IMG/VR virus record: IMGVR_UViG_3300042876_000193
Coordinates: 1-40,865 of that record
DNA: 40,865 bases
Direction: 5' to 3' (one strand)
From: a virus
How positions within the stretch are numbered: the first letter of the stretch is position 1; each line of letters begins with the position of its first letter. Positions 7,431 through 15,241 of this stretch are shown here, one piece after another. The translations under genes and the position numbers were made by a program. Below the pieces are notes generated by a model. That model saw nothing but the letters and a program-made list of their open reading frames with translations, did no database searches and was not told the DNA's origin.

Positions 7431-9122
7431 TTACTGCTGGAACGGATTTAACTGCATGGGAGCAACCGCTTCTGCCTGTGACTTCATTAGGTCGCCCATG
7501 TTAGTAGCACTCGTCATATCTGTCGGCTGTGCCTGCATACCACCAACCCCAGGTATCGGGGTAGGCTCAACATCGCTCATAAGTGTGTCTGGGTTCTTCA
7601 GTTCGTAGGTGTCGAATATCTGCTTCAGCAGTCCTGCCATATCCAGTTTCTTTCCCTGTAACGCAAGTAACTGTGGGGCACCTGTCGTCAGTATCATGTT
7701 TAGAAGGTTCGTCAACTGTGCCCTCTTGGTTTCCTTCGTAGAGAGGTCAGCGATACCTGCGGCGTAGACATCAAACTCGCCCTGTATGTCCTGTCTCGAA
7801 ACGGGCTTCACGTAGTTCTTTTCGGTCAGCCTGATTACGAACTGCTCCGGTACCCACTCCTGAATACACTTGGCTTCCAAGTTCACCATACGTTTCAGAT
7901 AGTGTTGAGCGTAGAACAACTGCAACTTTAGCCTAGTGTCCGCCGCCTGTGCCATAAGTGACGCACCCGTGGCACTCTCACCCGTACCACTTTTCGTACC
8001 TCTCACGTAATCCGAGAGAGAGAGCGTCCTGTCTATGTGAGAATGTAACTGTGTCGCCATCGCAAAACTTTCTGGCGGTAATGCTCTCATATCCAACGGA
8101 CGTACACTGTCCATGTTGTTTACTTTAAACTTCGCACCCTGTGCGTATCTCCACTGTGAAGAGTTTTCCCACTCGCTGACACCCACAAGCATTATCTGGT
8201 TCACCGAGCGAAATATATAATCTAACTGTGCGTTAGTCGTATCATTCACCATATCCTGAAGCCAACGTATCGGCTCGATAGCACCTATGCCGTGGAACTC
8301 TGATGTATCAGGGGTCATCTTTACGGGAGCATAAGGGAACTCACCGTGCGGGAAAGGGTTCTCTTCGAGCCTGATAAGCACTCCGCCCGCAAGGGTCGCT
8401 ACCTGCTTTCCACCGTCTATCCAGCACTCAAGAACCTGATACTGCTTGTCTGCGTCCATCTGACGTTTCAGCTCGTACGGGTTCATAAGGCTCTTAACGG
8501 TCATGTTATCTGTCAGAAGGTTTGAAGGCTGTGCGTAGGCTTCCCCATCCTTCTGAACAGCGTCAATGTTTTTGTATATCCCCGCCTTCTCCATTTTACG
8601 AAGGTAGGAAAGGGAGCGGACTTTTACGTCTCCACACCACTCCGCCTCTTCTATCTCTCTGGCCGCTGGGTCAATGAAGAACTCATGTATGTCCACCGAA
8701 TAACGGACAGGCTGTTTCTTGAGGTTATCCCATCCACACTTGATTATACCAGTTCCGTATATTGCCACATTTCGTAGCGTTTGGGCTACGGTGCTGTACT
8801 GGTTCGTTATATCCGAATAATACGCATAAGTAGACGTAAGCGTATCGGCGAACTCTACGTCACCCGCCGCCCTCGGTGCCATCTGGAACGGTGGGTTCAC
8901 AGAATAGATCGCCAGGAGCAGTCTCGGAACTATCGTCTCCACGCTGTCAAAGCAACGGGGAACGAACAACGTGCTGTCCCTTCCGCCCTTTCTCTTTGCG
9001 TCAAGGAACGAGTTGTACTTCTGGTAAAACTCTCTCCAGCGTGTTCTCTTCTGCTGAAGAACAAGTTTGTCGTACTGATTATATAATTTCTTTACGTGGA
9101 CTGTTATTTCATCGGGTGTCAT
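7431..9122 (-). CDS. portal protein
   Basis: This 563-residue protein starts 3 bases after the large terminase stop. The N terminus is helical and basic (LYNQYDKLVLQQKRTRWREF), followed by FVPRCFDSVETIVPRLLLAIY. FQMAPRAAGDVEFADTLTST and AQTLRNVAIYGTGIIKCGWD are typical of podovirus portals, where a helix containing YGTG(I) precedes the wing/stem. WLQDMVNDTTNAQLDYIFRS and RTLSLSDYVRGTKSGTGESA correspond to stem and crown-side segments. The C terminus is Gln/Pro/Met-rich. The length is in the usual 500-700 range. Position after terL and before the scaffold confirms the call. It forms the dodecameric DNA channel. Confidence 0.88.
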   Translation of the reverse strand: MTPDEITVHVKKLYNQYDKLVLQQKRTRWREFYQKYNSFLDAKRKGGRDSTLFVPRCFDSVETIVPRLLLAIYSVNPPFQMAPRAAGDVEFADTLTSTYAYYSDITNQYSTVAQTLRNVAIYGTGIIKCGWDNLKKQPVRYSVDIHEFFIDPAAREIEEAEWCGDVKVRSLSYLRKMEKAGIYKNIDAVQKDGEAYAQPSNLLTDNMTVKSLMNPYELKRQMDADKQYQVLECWIDGGKQVATLAGGVLIRLEENPFPHGEFPYAPVKMTPDTSEFHGIGAIEPIRWLQDMVNDTTNAQLDYIFRSVNQIMLVGVSEWENSSQWRYAQGAKFKVNNMDSVRPLDMRALPPESFAMATQLHSHIDRTLSLSDYVRGTKSGTGESATGASLMAQAADTRLKLQLFYAQHYLKRMVNLEAKCIQEWVPEQFVIRLTEKNYVKPVSRQDIQGEFDVYAAGIADLSTKETKRAQLTNLLNMILTTGAPQLLALQGKKLDMAGLLKQIFDTYELKNPDTLMSDVEPTPIPGVGGMQAQPTDMTSATNMGDLMKSQAEAVAPMQLNPFQQ

Positions 9123-9124
9123 TT

Positions 9125-10588
9125 TTACTCCCCAAGAGCCATATCACCTAAATAACCGCTTTTGATAATACCGTCATCATCGTCGTCTTTTAACATTTTC
9201 TTAATGAACTTTTCCTGTTGCCTTCTCATCCACTCTTCACCGCTTATCTTCTGCCCCGCCGTAGAGTATCCCGGCTTGACCCACAACTGTATCTGATAAG
9301 CGAGAGCGTCTATTGCGTCATCGTGCATATTCAACTGATTAGGCGAGAAGTCTCGCAACTGCTGTATCAGTGAATACTGCCCCTGCTTGAGAAAGACCCG
9401 CATTTCCGCAAAGTAAGGAATTAAACCGCTTATCCTCATCTGCTTGTTTACTCGTGTATCCGTTTTCAACTCTTCGATGGGAAGGTATATTCCCCTTTCC
9501 TTCGCCTTTTCCTCAATGTATATCTTTAACATCTTCTGGAACGCTACCACTTCTATCCCTATCTTGAAGGGGTTATAAGTCCTGTTTATCCTGAATATCT
9601 CTTCCACTAGCACGTGCGGGTCGTTGGTCGCATTGTACACGTCCAGCACGTATATGTCCCCGTTCGGTGCTATTCCACAAACTACTATCGCCGAAGGGTC
9701 TGCTCTCTTCCTAGTCGAGATAGACGGGTCAATAGTTACAAAGACCCTTAAACCTTCGGGAGCAGAGTTATAGAACTGTAACCACTCCGGCTTTATCCTC
9801 TTGTCCTCGTCAGGGACAGGAAGGTTCATCATTTCCATAGCGAAGGCGTAGGGGTTATGTTTCTTAAACTCCTGCAACTTCGTATGCGGCCAACGGGCGG
9901 GGAATAACTCGTTCCCCTCTTTTTCAATGCCTTCTTTATACGCCTGGTAAAAGTACGGCTTCCAACTCTGATGACCCATTAACTTTTTCAAAAAGCAGTT
10001 CGGAGACACCATCGTTCCGATATACAACATCTGGCTATCAGGGTCAAGCGTATACAGAAGTTCTCGGTCAAACCATTCCTCGAACTGCGTCATCTGCAAA
10101 TCCGACCGGACTAACTCGTTATCTTCCAAGTCGTCACAGATAACCTTTCCGTAGTGCCAACCACGTACCTGCTGTCCACGTCCCCTTGCAAAGAGCTTGG
10201 CACCATTTTTAAACCATAACTCGTTCGTTCTCCAGACATCCCCTCTTAAATCCCCGAACACTTCCAAGATCGCTTCGTTCGTCTCAAACTCCGTTTTTAC
10301 ATCCGTCAGCCATTTTTCAGCAAAAGTCGAGGTATTAGAAATAAGAAGCACAGGACGAGGATACCCGTAACACCCGCAATGCACAGGAAAATCAAAACTG
10401 CAAATCGTGCTTTTACCATGGTGTCTTGGAGCGGCAACAACAGCCTTACTCTCGCCAGAGAATAACATTTGGCAAATATCTTTGTGAAAAGTGGCGAAGT
10501 CGTTCTTGTGTTGCTTCGAGAGGAAATACTTGGCGAACCACTCAAGGTCGTTCTCCCCGTATTTGAGTATCTCCTCCGTCTCACTCAT
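9125..10588 (-). CDS. terL: terminase large subunit
   Basis: This 487-residue packaging motor has an ATPase domain with Walker A APRHHGKST at residues about 53-61. The Walker B/catalytic acidic motif KVICDDLEDNE lies near 148-158. The coupling region follows (YIGTMVSPNCFLKKLM). The C-terminal RNase H-like nuclease domain shows VTIDPSISTRKRADPSAIVV, VYDVY-like IYVLDVYNATNDP and the final acidic DDAIDALAYQI. The start ATG overlaps the stop of the small zinc-ribbon gene (ATGA). It cuts concatemeric DNA and drives it into the prohead through the portal encoded next. Confidence 0.95.
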   Translation of the reverse strand: MSETEEILKYGENDLEWFAKYFLSKQHKNDFATFHKDICQMLFSGESKAVVAAPRHHGKSTICSFDFPVHCGCYGYPRPVLLISNTSTFAEKWLTDVKTEFETNEAILEVFGDLRGDVWRTNELWFKNGAKLFARGRGQQVRGWHYGKVICDDLEDNELVRSDLQMTQFEEWFDRELLYTLDPDSQMLYIGTMVSPNCFLKKLMGHQSWKPYFYQAYKEGIEKEGNELFPARWPHTKLQEFKKHNPYAFAMEMMNLPVPDEDKRIKPEWLQFYNSAPEGLRVFVTIDPSISTRKRADPSAIVVCGIAPNGDIYVLDVYNATNDPHVLVEEIFRINRTYNPFKIGIEVVAFQKMLKIYIEEKAKERGIYLPIEELKTDTRVNKQMRISGLIPYFAEMRVFLKQGQYSLIQQLRDFSPNQLNMHDDAIDALAYQIQLWVKPGYSTAGQKISGEEWMRRQQEKFIKKMLKDDDDDGIIKSGYLGDMALGE

Positions 10589-10713
10589 TTGCCCTTTTTA
10601 ACTGAAGTACAGGGCATATCCTTACCGCAGTTTTTGCACTTAATAGATTTGTCCATTACGGGCAACTGGGCTTTATTCCCACAACCCGGACACTTATAAT
10701 TTACTTTCGGCAT
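10585..10713 (-). CDS. small zinc-ribbon protein (42 residues)
   Basis: The ATG at 10713 is preceded by GAGGAGGAG. The product reads MPKVNYKCPGCGNKAQL, then MDKSIKCKNCGKDMPC, ending in lysines. Two CxxC knuckles 17 residues apart make a minimal zinc ribbon. The stop overlaps the terL start (ATGA) and the start lies inside the preceding SpoVG-like gene, so the three are translationally coupled. It may assist packaging or late transcription; no function is established. Confidence 0.7.
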   Translation of the reverse strand: MPKVNYKCPGCGNKAQLPVMDKSIKCKNCGKDMPCTSVKKGK

Positions 10714-11008
10714 TACTCCTCCTCGCTTCTACGATACAATGTACGAACGCACTCTCAAACGCCTTATACGCCGCCGAAGTAACGGGCTTAACGTAGAATA
10801 TCTTCTTTTCTGTCTTATCCTGCATTATTGCTATTTTCGAGGGGAAATCGAGAAGTAACTTAAACCGCCCGTTCTCGCCCTTCTTTATCCGCACTTTGAT
10901 GTTGTTGTAAAATACTCCGCTGTCTTTATCCAAGCACTCACCCCAGCCTACTAGCGTGGGGTTAGTTTCGTCTGTATTGGCCCTTATGCGGGTGTTCACA
11001 ATTTGCAT
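10694..11008 (-). CDS. SpoVG-like small protein
   Basis: This 104-residue protein starts after GGAGAG. The first strand IVNTRIRANTD, the central YNNIKVRIKKGENGRFKLLL followed by DFPSK, and the C-terminal KPVTSAAYKAFESAFVHCIV follow the order of SpoVG/septation proteins (F-x-NDI+V ... GLFVAMPS ... I-HPI ... I-+A). SpoVG is a small nucleic-acid-binding regulator in Bacillota and also occurs in phages. Overall similarity is moderate. It overlaps the genes on both sides and sits directly upstream of packaging genes. Confidence 0.5.
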   Translation of the reverse strand: MQIVNTRIRANTDETNPTLVGWGECLDKDSGVFYNNIKVRIKKGENGRFKLLLDFPSKIAIMQDKTEKKIFYVKPVTSAAYKAFESAFVHCIVEARRSNAESKL

Positions 11009-11199
11009 TTGTCACTCTCCAACGGGAACGCCGCTGTTATCATTGTCCGCTCCCCAATTTTCTTTGCCGTTATACAGTACCTATCCAAGATACCCTTTAC
11101 CCTTTCGTCACCTAAACCCACCAACTCGTCTATCGCACAACCCAAGCAGTTATAGAACCTTGTGGTATTCTCCGGCTCTATTGTCACAGAGGCTATCAC
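10996..11199 (-). CDS. small protein of unknown function
   Basis: I place the start at the GTG at 11199, five bases after AAGGAG and overlapping the TAG of the epimerase gene (TAGTG). A GTG two codons earlier is too close to that site. The product has 67 residues (IASVTIEPENTTRFYNCLGC..., then AIDELVGLGDERVKGILDRY). It could be a short alpha/beta domain with two Cys residues near the N terminus. The family is not recognised. It is embedded in the late operon head. Confidence 0.5.
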   Translation of the reverse strand: MIASVTIEPENTTRFYNCLGCAIDELVGLGDERVKGILDRYCITAKKIGERTMITAAFPLESDKCKL

Positions 11200-12272
11200 T
11201 AGCACTCCTTCAGCACTTCTAGGATTTTCAGCACCGCCGCACCATCACCAAACATCCCACGATAATGTGCCCTGCTCGGAGCCTGTACCACCGCCCGCTC
11301 TACCATCGCCACATCAGGACACAGGATGTTCCAGTTCCCGTAAGTCGTCTCCGGATACTCGGTACTATTCCTCAAGGTAACACACGGAACTCCCAGGATA
11401 AACGCTTCTTTTTGCATTGTGCCACTATCCGTGATGACCTTACACGCACTCTCTTGTAACCGCAGGCTTTCAAGATAACCAACAGGGGGTATAACCCTGA
11501 TATTTCCCGCTTTGAGCATTTTGCCAAGTCCCCACTCCTTTACCTTCTTTTCCGTCCGGGGATGTATCGGGAACACTACAACTTTGTCTAGTTTCCCTAA
11601 CGCCCACAATATCCCCTTCAGCCTATCCTTATCCGCAGTATTTTCCGCCCTGTGTATCGTAGCGTAATAATAACTCTGCTCCACCACCTCAAGATCCGCC
11701 AGAACAGGACTCTCCCTACTCTTCTCAATAAACAACTCCATCAAATCCTTCACTATATCACCAGTTACATGAATAGTCCCTCTTACACCCTCGCTAGCCA
11801 GATTACCACCAGCCATAGTGCTAGTACAAAAACAGTAGTCAGAAAGCTCGTCAACCACAATCCTATTCTGCTCTTCAGGCATACCCATATCGCCCGAACG
11901 AAGTCCCGCCTCAATGTGCCCTACCCTTACACCCACTCTCCGAGCGGCCAACGTAGCCGCAAGGGTGGTGTCGCAGTCACCATACACAATAACAACATCA
12001 GGAGCATAATCCCTAATAACACCAGTAACACCCGTAACCATCCGCCCCAGTCTCTCACCAAACCCCTTATCCCCCACCTTTAAAACATATTCCGGACGAG
12101 GTATATCCAGTTCCTTTAAGAAAGCCCCAAACAGCCTATAATCCCAATGCTGACCAGTCCAGACCGTCTTTACGTCAAATCCAGCCCTTATAGCCTGCGT
12201 CACGAATATAGCGTGCTTCAGAATTTGAGGCCTTGTACCACAAACACACAGTATTTTCTTCACTTTTGCCAT
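11199..12272 (-). CDS. UDP-N-acetylglucosamine 2-epimerase (WecB-like)
   Basis: This 357-residue protein (usual family length 350-390) starts behind GGGGAAGG. Its motifs are those of hydrolysing/non-hydrolysing UDP-GlcNAc 2-epimerases. They include VCGTRPQILKHA near the start, VYGDCDTTLAATLAARRVGV, GHIEAGLRSGDMGMPEEQNR, TIHRAENT, FPIHPRTEKKV and VIPPVGYLESLRLQES. They continue with VITDSGTMQKEAFILGVPC and TLRNSTEYPET. The EAGLRS...PEE-NR pattern fits the WecB/archaeal type rather than the EAGNR type of WbpI. It would convert UDP-GlcNAc to UDP-ManNAc. It lies in the late arm, away from the other sugar genes at 23718-27168 but in the same transcript as three glycosyltransferases. Confidence 0.88.
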   Translation of the reverse strand: MAKVKKILCVCGTRPQILKHAIFVTQAIRAGFDVKTVWTGQHWDYRLFGAFLKELDIPRPEYVLKVGDKGFGERLGRMVTGVTGVIRDYAPDVVIVYGDCDTTLAATLAARRVGVRVGHIEAGLRSGDMGMPEEQNRIVVDELSDYCFCTSTMAGGNLASEGVRGTIHVTGDIVKDLMELFIEKSRESPVLADLEVVEQSYYYATIHRAENTADKDRLKGILWALGKLDKVVVFPIHPRTEKKVKEWGLGKMLKAGNIRVIPPVGYLESLRLQESACKVITDSGTMQKEAFILGVPCVTLRNSTEYPETTYGNWNILCPDVAMVERAVVQAPSRAHYRGMFGDGAAVLKILEVLKEC

Positions 12273-12362
12273 CTTTTACCTTCCCCAGTTATATACCTTA
12301 TACGTTAGAAAACCCCTAAAGTTGCAAAAATTGTGCGTGGGTCTTAAACATTAACATTAGTC

Positions 12363-12396
12363 GCCAGAAACCACCCCCCACCACCCTCTCCCTGGC
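12363..12396 (-). other. G-rich stem-loop in the leader before the epimerase gene
   Basis: On the minus strand GCCAG and CTGGC enclose a loop with G-runs (GGGAGAGGGTGGTGGGGGG), close to a G-quadruplex pattern. It lies about 90 bases upstream of the epimerase start. On the plus strand the same stem is followed by seven T residues, but no rightward gene ends here. The rest of 12273-12461 shows no gene. Confidence 0.3.
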
Positions 12397-12461
12397 TCTT
12401 TTTTTATTGCACTTTCCATCACAATACAGTCTAGTTAACATAATGTAGCTTATAGGAACCC

Positions 12462-12704
12462 TTAAATATACCAGTAAATACAGCCTTTTCTATTTGAGCC
12501 CATAAATACAGCCTTTTTCAATTCTTTTATTGTGACTGCTGGTGCAATAGATCGCCAGGCTTCCGGTTTTACTGCTATTTTCGACGGTTTGCTAGCGTGG
12601 TTTACGCCGTAACTCCACCAATCTAACTTGTCTTTGCTTCCGCTGTTACTATCTCTATACTCAAAGCATACTAACTGGCTATTAGGTACTACTGATACAG
12701 GCTT
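12462..12704 (-). other. open 80-codon frame directly after the terS stop, same frame, no start codon
   Basis: Immediately after the TAA of the small terminase gene the same frame stays open for 80 codons to a second TAA. The translation looks protein-like (VPNSQLVCFEYRDSNSGSKD, LDWWSYGVNHASKPSKIAVK, PEAWRSIAPAVTIKELKKAV). No ATG/GTG/TTG with a ribosome site opens it. It could be a C-terminal extension of TerS reached by stop readthrough, a remnant of a longer gene after a nonsense mutation, or chance. Many genes here end normally in TAA, so general recoding is excluded. Confidence 0.35.
12475..12517. repeat. two 15-bp direct repeats downstream of terS
   Basis: TAAATACAGCCTTTT occurs at 12475-12489 and 12503-12517, 28 bases apart. 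It lies close to terS, where packaging-initiation (pac) sites or regulatory sites are often found. No function can be assigned from sequence alone. Confidence 0.5.
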
Positions 12705-13166
12705 TTATACTTCCTTTACTTCAACCGTTCCCGAAATGAGATTATTCCGCCGTTTTTCTGCTAATAGTTGCTGTCTCCGCTCCGCTTCCTTGCTGTCTAT
12801 CTTTATGTTAATAGACTGGCTTTGTTTAACTATTGGTACAGTCCGGCTCAATACTTCCTTGCAAGCTCCGAGACTAGCGTATACATTATCTCCATGCATT
12901 ATTTGCTGTAACCTTGCCGTTGCTTCGTCATGCAGTGCCGCTATACTTCCACGGTGGTCTTGTTTGACACTGTTTAAACCTTCCATTTGGAGCTCTGCTA
13001 TCCTTGCTTTAATGTGGTCTCTTTTCTTTAGTCTCCATGCTAATTGATCCGCTGATGTTTCATTGGCTTTGAAGCCCGCCGCTAGATACGCCTTTGCCTG
13101 TGTCATTGCTTTAATTGCGACGTTTTGACAAAAGTTTTCCTGTCTAATATCTTTTAGAATAGGCAT
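12705..13166 (-). CDS. terS: terminase small subunit
   Basis: This 153-residue protein is the first gene of the late arm. The N terminus reads LKDIRQENFCQNVAIKAMTQ then AKAYLAAGFKANETSADQLA, followed by WRLKKRDHIKARIAELQ. This is the DNA-binding helix-turn-helix layout of terminase small subunits (F-x-x-x-A-x-G-x-x-x-x-AY-x-AG-F). A basic central helix follows, and the C-terminal tail contains a conserved-looking SINIKIDSKEAERRQQLL. It recognises the packaging start site and recruits TerL, which is encoded 2 kb downstream. The start ATG has AAGGCGG in front. An open frame continues after its stop (12462-12704). Confidence 0.82.
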   Translation of the reverse strand: MPILKDIRQENFCQNVAIKAMTQAKAYLAAGFKANETSADQLAWRLKKRDHIKARIAELQMEGLNSVKQDHRGSIAALHDEATARLQQIMHGDNVYASLGACKEVLSRTVPIVKQSQSINIKIDSKEAERRQQLLAEKRRNNLISGTVEVKEV

Positions 13167-13176
13167 TTTCCCGCCT

Positions 13177-13185
13177 TGCTATAAT
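13177..13185 (+). promoter_or_regulatory. possible extended -10 promoter (rightward)
   Basis: TGCTATAAT is a perfect extended -10 element just upstream of the terS start on the other strand. No good -35 lies 17 bases away. It could fire rightward into the control region. Confidence 0.3.
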
Positions 13186-13300
13186 AGGTAGTCGTGGCCA
13201 CTTTCCCTAACTCTGCATTGTGGTTGTTTAAGTTTCCACTTGCAGGCTTTTAATATCCACAATATAACATAGGATATAGTTTAATCCAATAGGTAAACCG

Positions 13301-13317
13301 AAAAAAAGCGAAAAAAA
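13301..13317. other. phased A-tracts (predicted bent DNA) in the divergent control region
   Basis: Two A7 runs start exactly 10 bases apart (13301 and 13311) and are followed by a T5 run. Phased A-tracts bend DNA. They lie between the divergent terS and early operons, upstream of the main rightward promoter. Confidence 0.55.
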
Positions 13318-13347
13318 GTGATTTTTATACCAGTTATTTTCCCTTGT

Positions 13348-13375
13348 ATTATATAGTGTTTTAAACTTTCTGCAA
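13348..13375 (-). promoter_or_regulatory. candidate leftward promoter for the late arm
   Basis: On the minus strand TTGCAG and TATAAT are separated by 16 bases. The sequence is about 180 bases upstream of terS and points into it. It is the only good sigma70-like match I see for the late arm. A phage-modified or differently recognised promoter cannot be excluded. Confidence 0.5.
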
Positions 13376-13393
13376 TTATTATACAATAACCCC

Positions 13394-13421
13394 TTGACAA
13401 TATCATATAATATGTTATAAT
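13394..13421 (+). promoter_or_regulatory. main rightward early promoter
   Basis: TTGACA and TATAAT, both perfect consensus, are separated by 16 bases. The expected transcript start is near 13428, about 35 bases before the first gene of the rightward arm. Recognition by host sigma70-type RNA polymerase is the obvious reading. Confidence 0.85.
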
Positions 13422-13463
13422 CATAGTGTAAGCGGAAACAAATTGAGAAGTGAGGTGGATAAT

Positions 13464-13940
13464 ATGGAAACTAAAATAGACTGGCTGAAAGTAAAAGAGG
13501 CAACAGGATACGAAATGAATGATAACCAGATACAGCTTTCGGATAATCAGTATGGATCTAAAAAATACCCTGCAATATATTTTTTTACCGAAAATAATGG
13601 CGTTAAAGTGTTACAGTTTTCAGTTAAAAATATAACAACAGAATGGGCTATATCACAGATAACGAAACTCGACAGCAAAACACTATACACCTATTTGGCA
13701 CCGACTTTCGCTAAAATAGGATTGAAACACAGTTCAATATATTATACTTCTTTTGGAATATCCCTTTGCACTTTCCTTAAAAGCCGGGAAGAGTTTGATG
13801 CAGATGCAGCGATAATAGAAAACAAATTAAAGGAATTAGATCTTGAATATCGCTGTGAGTTTTCGGCGGCCTTTTGGGTTTACAGATTTAGAATATCACA
13901 AAGCAAAAAAAGCCTAGATAAAATTAAAGCAATAGCATAG
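13464..13940 (+). CDS. first early protein, unknown function
   Basis: The ATG at 13464 follows GAGGTG; an in-frame TTG 21 bases earlier is less likely. The 158-residue product begins METKIDWLKVKEATGYE. It has mixed alpha/beta character (YPAIYFFTENNGVKVLQFSV) and ends in a basic helix (SQSKKSLDKIKAIA). It is the promoter-proximal gene under a consensus promoter, so it should be among the first and most strongly expressed phage proteins. Host-takeover or anti-defence proteins often occupy this slot, but nothing in the sequence shows such a role. Confidence 0.65.
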   Translation: METKIDWLKVKEATGYEMNDNQIQLSDNQYGSKKYPAIYFFTENNGVKVLQFSVKNITTEWAISQITKLDSKTLYTYLAPTFAKIGLKHSSIYYTSFGISLCTFLKSREEFDADAAIIENKLKELDLEYRCEFSAAFWVYRFRISQSKKSLDKIKAIA

Positions 13941-13949
13941 GAGCGAAAA

Positions 13950-14270
13950 ATGACAGATTTTATTTGTGATCGTTGCTATAATAGAGGTTATCATTGTTCC
14001 GTATGTTCCTACTGTATACATCCAGGTGGGATTACGGGTAATGAAGTAAACTGTTTTGTACCATCACCTAATTCAAGTGCAAGTTACAAAACAAAACCCG
14101 GAATGGAAAACACAACAGTAATTCGTAATTGTAATAATTGCAGATATTCCAGTAGGAAACTTTCAATTGGTGGGTTATGCTTTTTATATAGATGTTTAAT
14201 TGGTGGGCGTGGATATGGTTCGTATGTTGATCCAATTTACTGTAACGATTGGAGTGGAAATGGAATATAG
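13950..14270 (+). CDS. Cys-rich small protein
   Basis: This is a 106-residue protein behind GGAGCG. The N terminus holds ICDRCYNRGYHCSVCSYC, a double CxxC cluster. A second group, CNNCRYSSRK and CFLYRC, follows in the middle, which suggests two structural zinc sites. The family is not recognised. It is followed with overlap by the next gene. Confidence 0.55.
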   Translation: MTDFICDRCYNRGYHCSVCSYCIHPGGITGNEVNCFVPSPNSSASYKTKPGMENTTVIRNCNNCRYSSRKLSIGGLCFLYRCLIGGRGYGSYVDPIYCNDWSGNGI

Positions 14271-14550
14271 AGATTTTTTAATTAAAAAAAATAAAATACT
14301 TGAAAAACATGAATGTGGTCATTATGCTTGGGCTCTTTCTGAACAGGGTGAAAGGTCGCTTTCTCGACTTTGGTCTAAATATTTAAGGGAAAAATCATTA
14401 GAGGCATGGCAAGATGGGGTTGATTTGGGTGTGATTTATGGAAAAAACAAAGCAAAAGAAAAAATAAAAATAGAATTAAATGATTATATACTTAAAGTTG
14501 GAAATGATTACTCAATCCCGGCAATATTTGCAATAATTGACAGTATTTAA
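14260..14550 (+). CDS. small protein of unknown function
   Basis: The start is placed at the ATG at 14260 behind GGAG, overlapping the previous stop; this gives 96 residues (MEYRDFLIKKNKILEKHECG...). It is mostly helical with charged residues (SLSRLWSKYLREKSLEAWQD, GKNKAKEKIKIELNDYILKV). No family is recognised. Base composition here (13.4-14.6 kb) is more AT-rich than in the late arm. Confidence 0.5.
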   Translation: MEYRDFLIKKNKILEKHECGHYAWALSEQGERSLSRLWSKYLREKSLEAWQDGVDLGVIYGKNKAKEKIKIELNDYILKVGNDYSIPAIFAIIDSI

Positions 14551-14618
14551 TCCCGTCAGTCGGATTATAGGCTTTAATGACCTTCCAGCGGGTCTGTACA
14601 CTGGAAAAGAGGTAACAA

Positions 14619-15014
14619 ATGACTAAAACACAGAAAACAAAAATGTATGAAGAAATCGAGAAACACGGGAAAAACTTGCTAGTAATTTTCCCTAATGCTA
14701 TCGAGAAAGACCCCGTGAAACTTTGCAAAAAACTACTTAGACTTGAAAACAAGTTGCATTGGTATGCAACGGAATATTGCAACGGAAACTTGAACGGAGA
14801 TGATATGGGTTGGAATATAGTTGCTTCAAAGATAGTAGGAAAAGTCGCAAAGATATTAAACAGCAAAGATATAGACATAATGACTAATGCTGATTGCAGG
14901 GGATATTCACTAAAGATAAATGCTGGCGTTGTTAGGGCAAAAAACCTTAACATATACCGTGATTTTGGCGGTTATGGGATTATAGCGCCTGATTTTACGC
15001 CCGTTCACAACTAA
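14619..15014 (+). CDS. phage protein of unknown function
   Basis: This 131-residue protein has an AAAGAGGTAAC site before the ATG. It contains KLCKKLLRLENKLHWYATEY, then CNGNLNGDD, and a C-terminal DIMTNADCRGYSLKINAG followed by YRDFGGYGIIAPDF. This layout (a helix ending in a CNG element, then a D-RGY-LKI beta element) recurs in many phage early proteins of unknown role. It is probably intracellular. Confidence 0.6.
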   Translation: MTKTQKTKMYEEIEKHGKNLLVIFPNAIEKDPVKLCKKLLRLENKLHWYATEYCNGNLNGDDMGWNIVASKIVGKVAKILNSKDIDIMTNADCRGYSLKINAGVVRAKNLNIYRDFGGYGIIAPDFTPVHN

Positions 15015-15058
15015 TCCAAAGCTAGGCGGGGCTTATAATACCGCCAAAGGAGATAAAA

Positions 15059-15241
15059 ATGACAATAGACACGCTTGAAGTCACAAAATTAGATGGGCAA
15101 ATAGGTTGGTATGTTTTCTGCAACGGGCTTTTAGACTGTGATATTCCAGGCTCAAAAACACGTGGCTGGGCTATTAGAAGGGCTTGCAAGAAATACAACG
15201 CAAAGCCCTCAGATTTTAAAGAGGTGACCAATGCAAAATAA
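15059..15241 (+). CDS. 60-residue protein of unknown function
   Basis: It starts behind AAAGGAG. The sequence (IDTLEVTKLDGQIGWYVFCN, then GSKTRGWAIRRACKKYNAKP) suggests a short beta-hairpin followed by a helix. The helix has an RGWAIRRACKKY basic face that could bind nucleic acid. It overlaps the next gene by 11 bases. Confidence 0.5.
   Translation: MTIDTLEVTKLDGQIGWYVFCNGLLDCDIPGSKTRGWAIRRACKKYNAKPSDFKEVTNAK

Noticed and set aside
11652-12083. Plus-strand protein opposite the epimerase gene
   Set aside because: It is a shadow of the well-supported epimerase frame, with no ribosome site and low-complexity Thr/Asn/Pro composition.
12397-12405. Rho-independent terminator for rightward transcription
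   Set aside because: A 5-bp stem precedes seven T residues, but the loop is over 20 bases and no rightward gene lies upstream.
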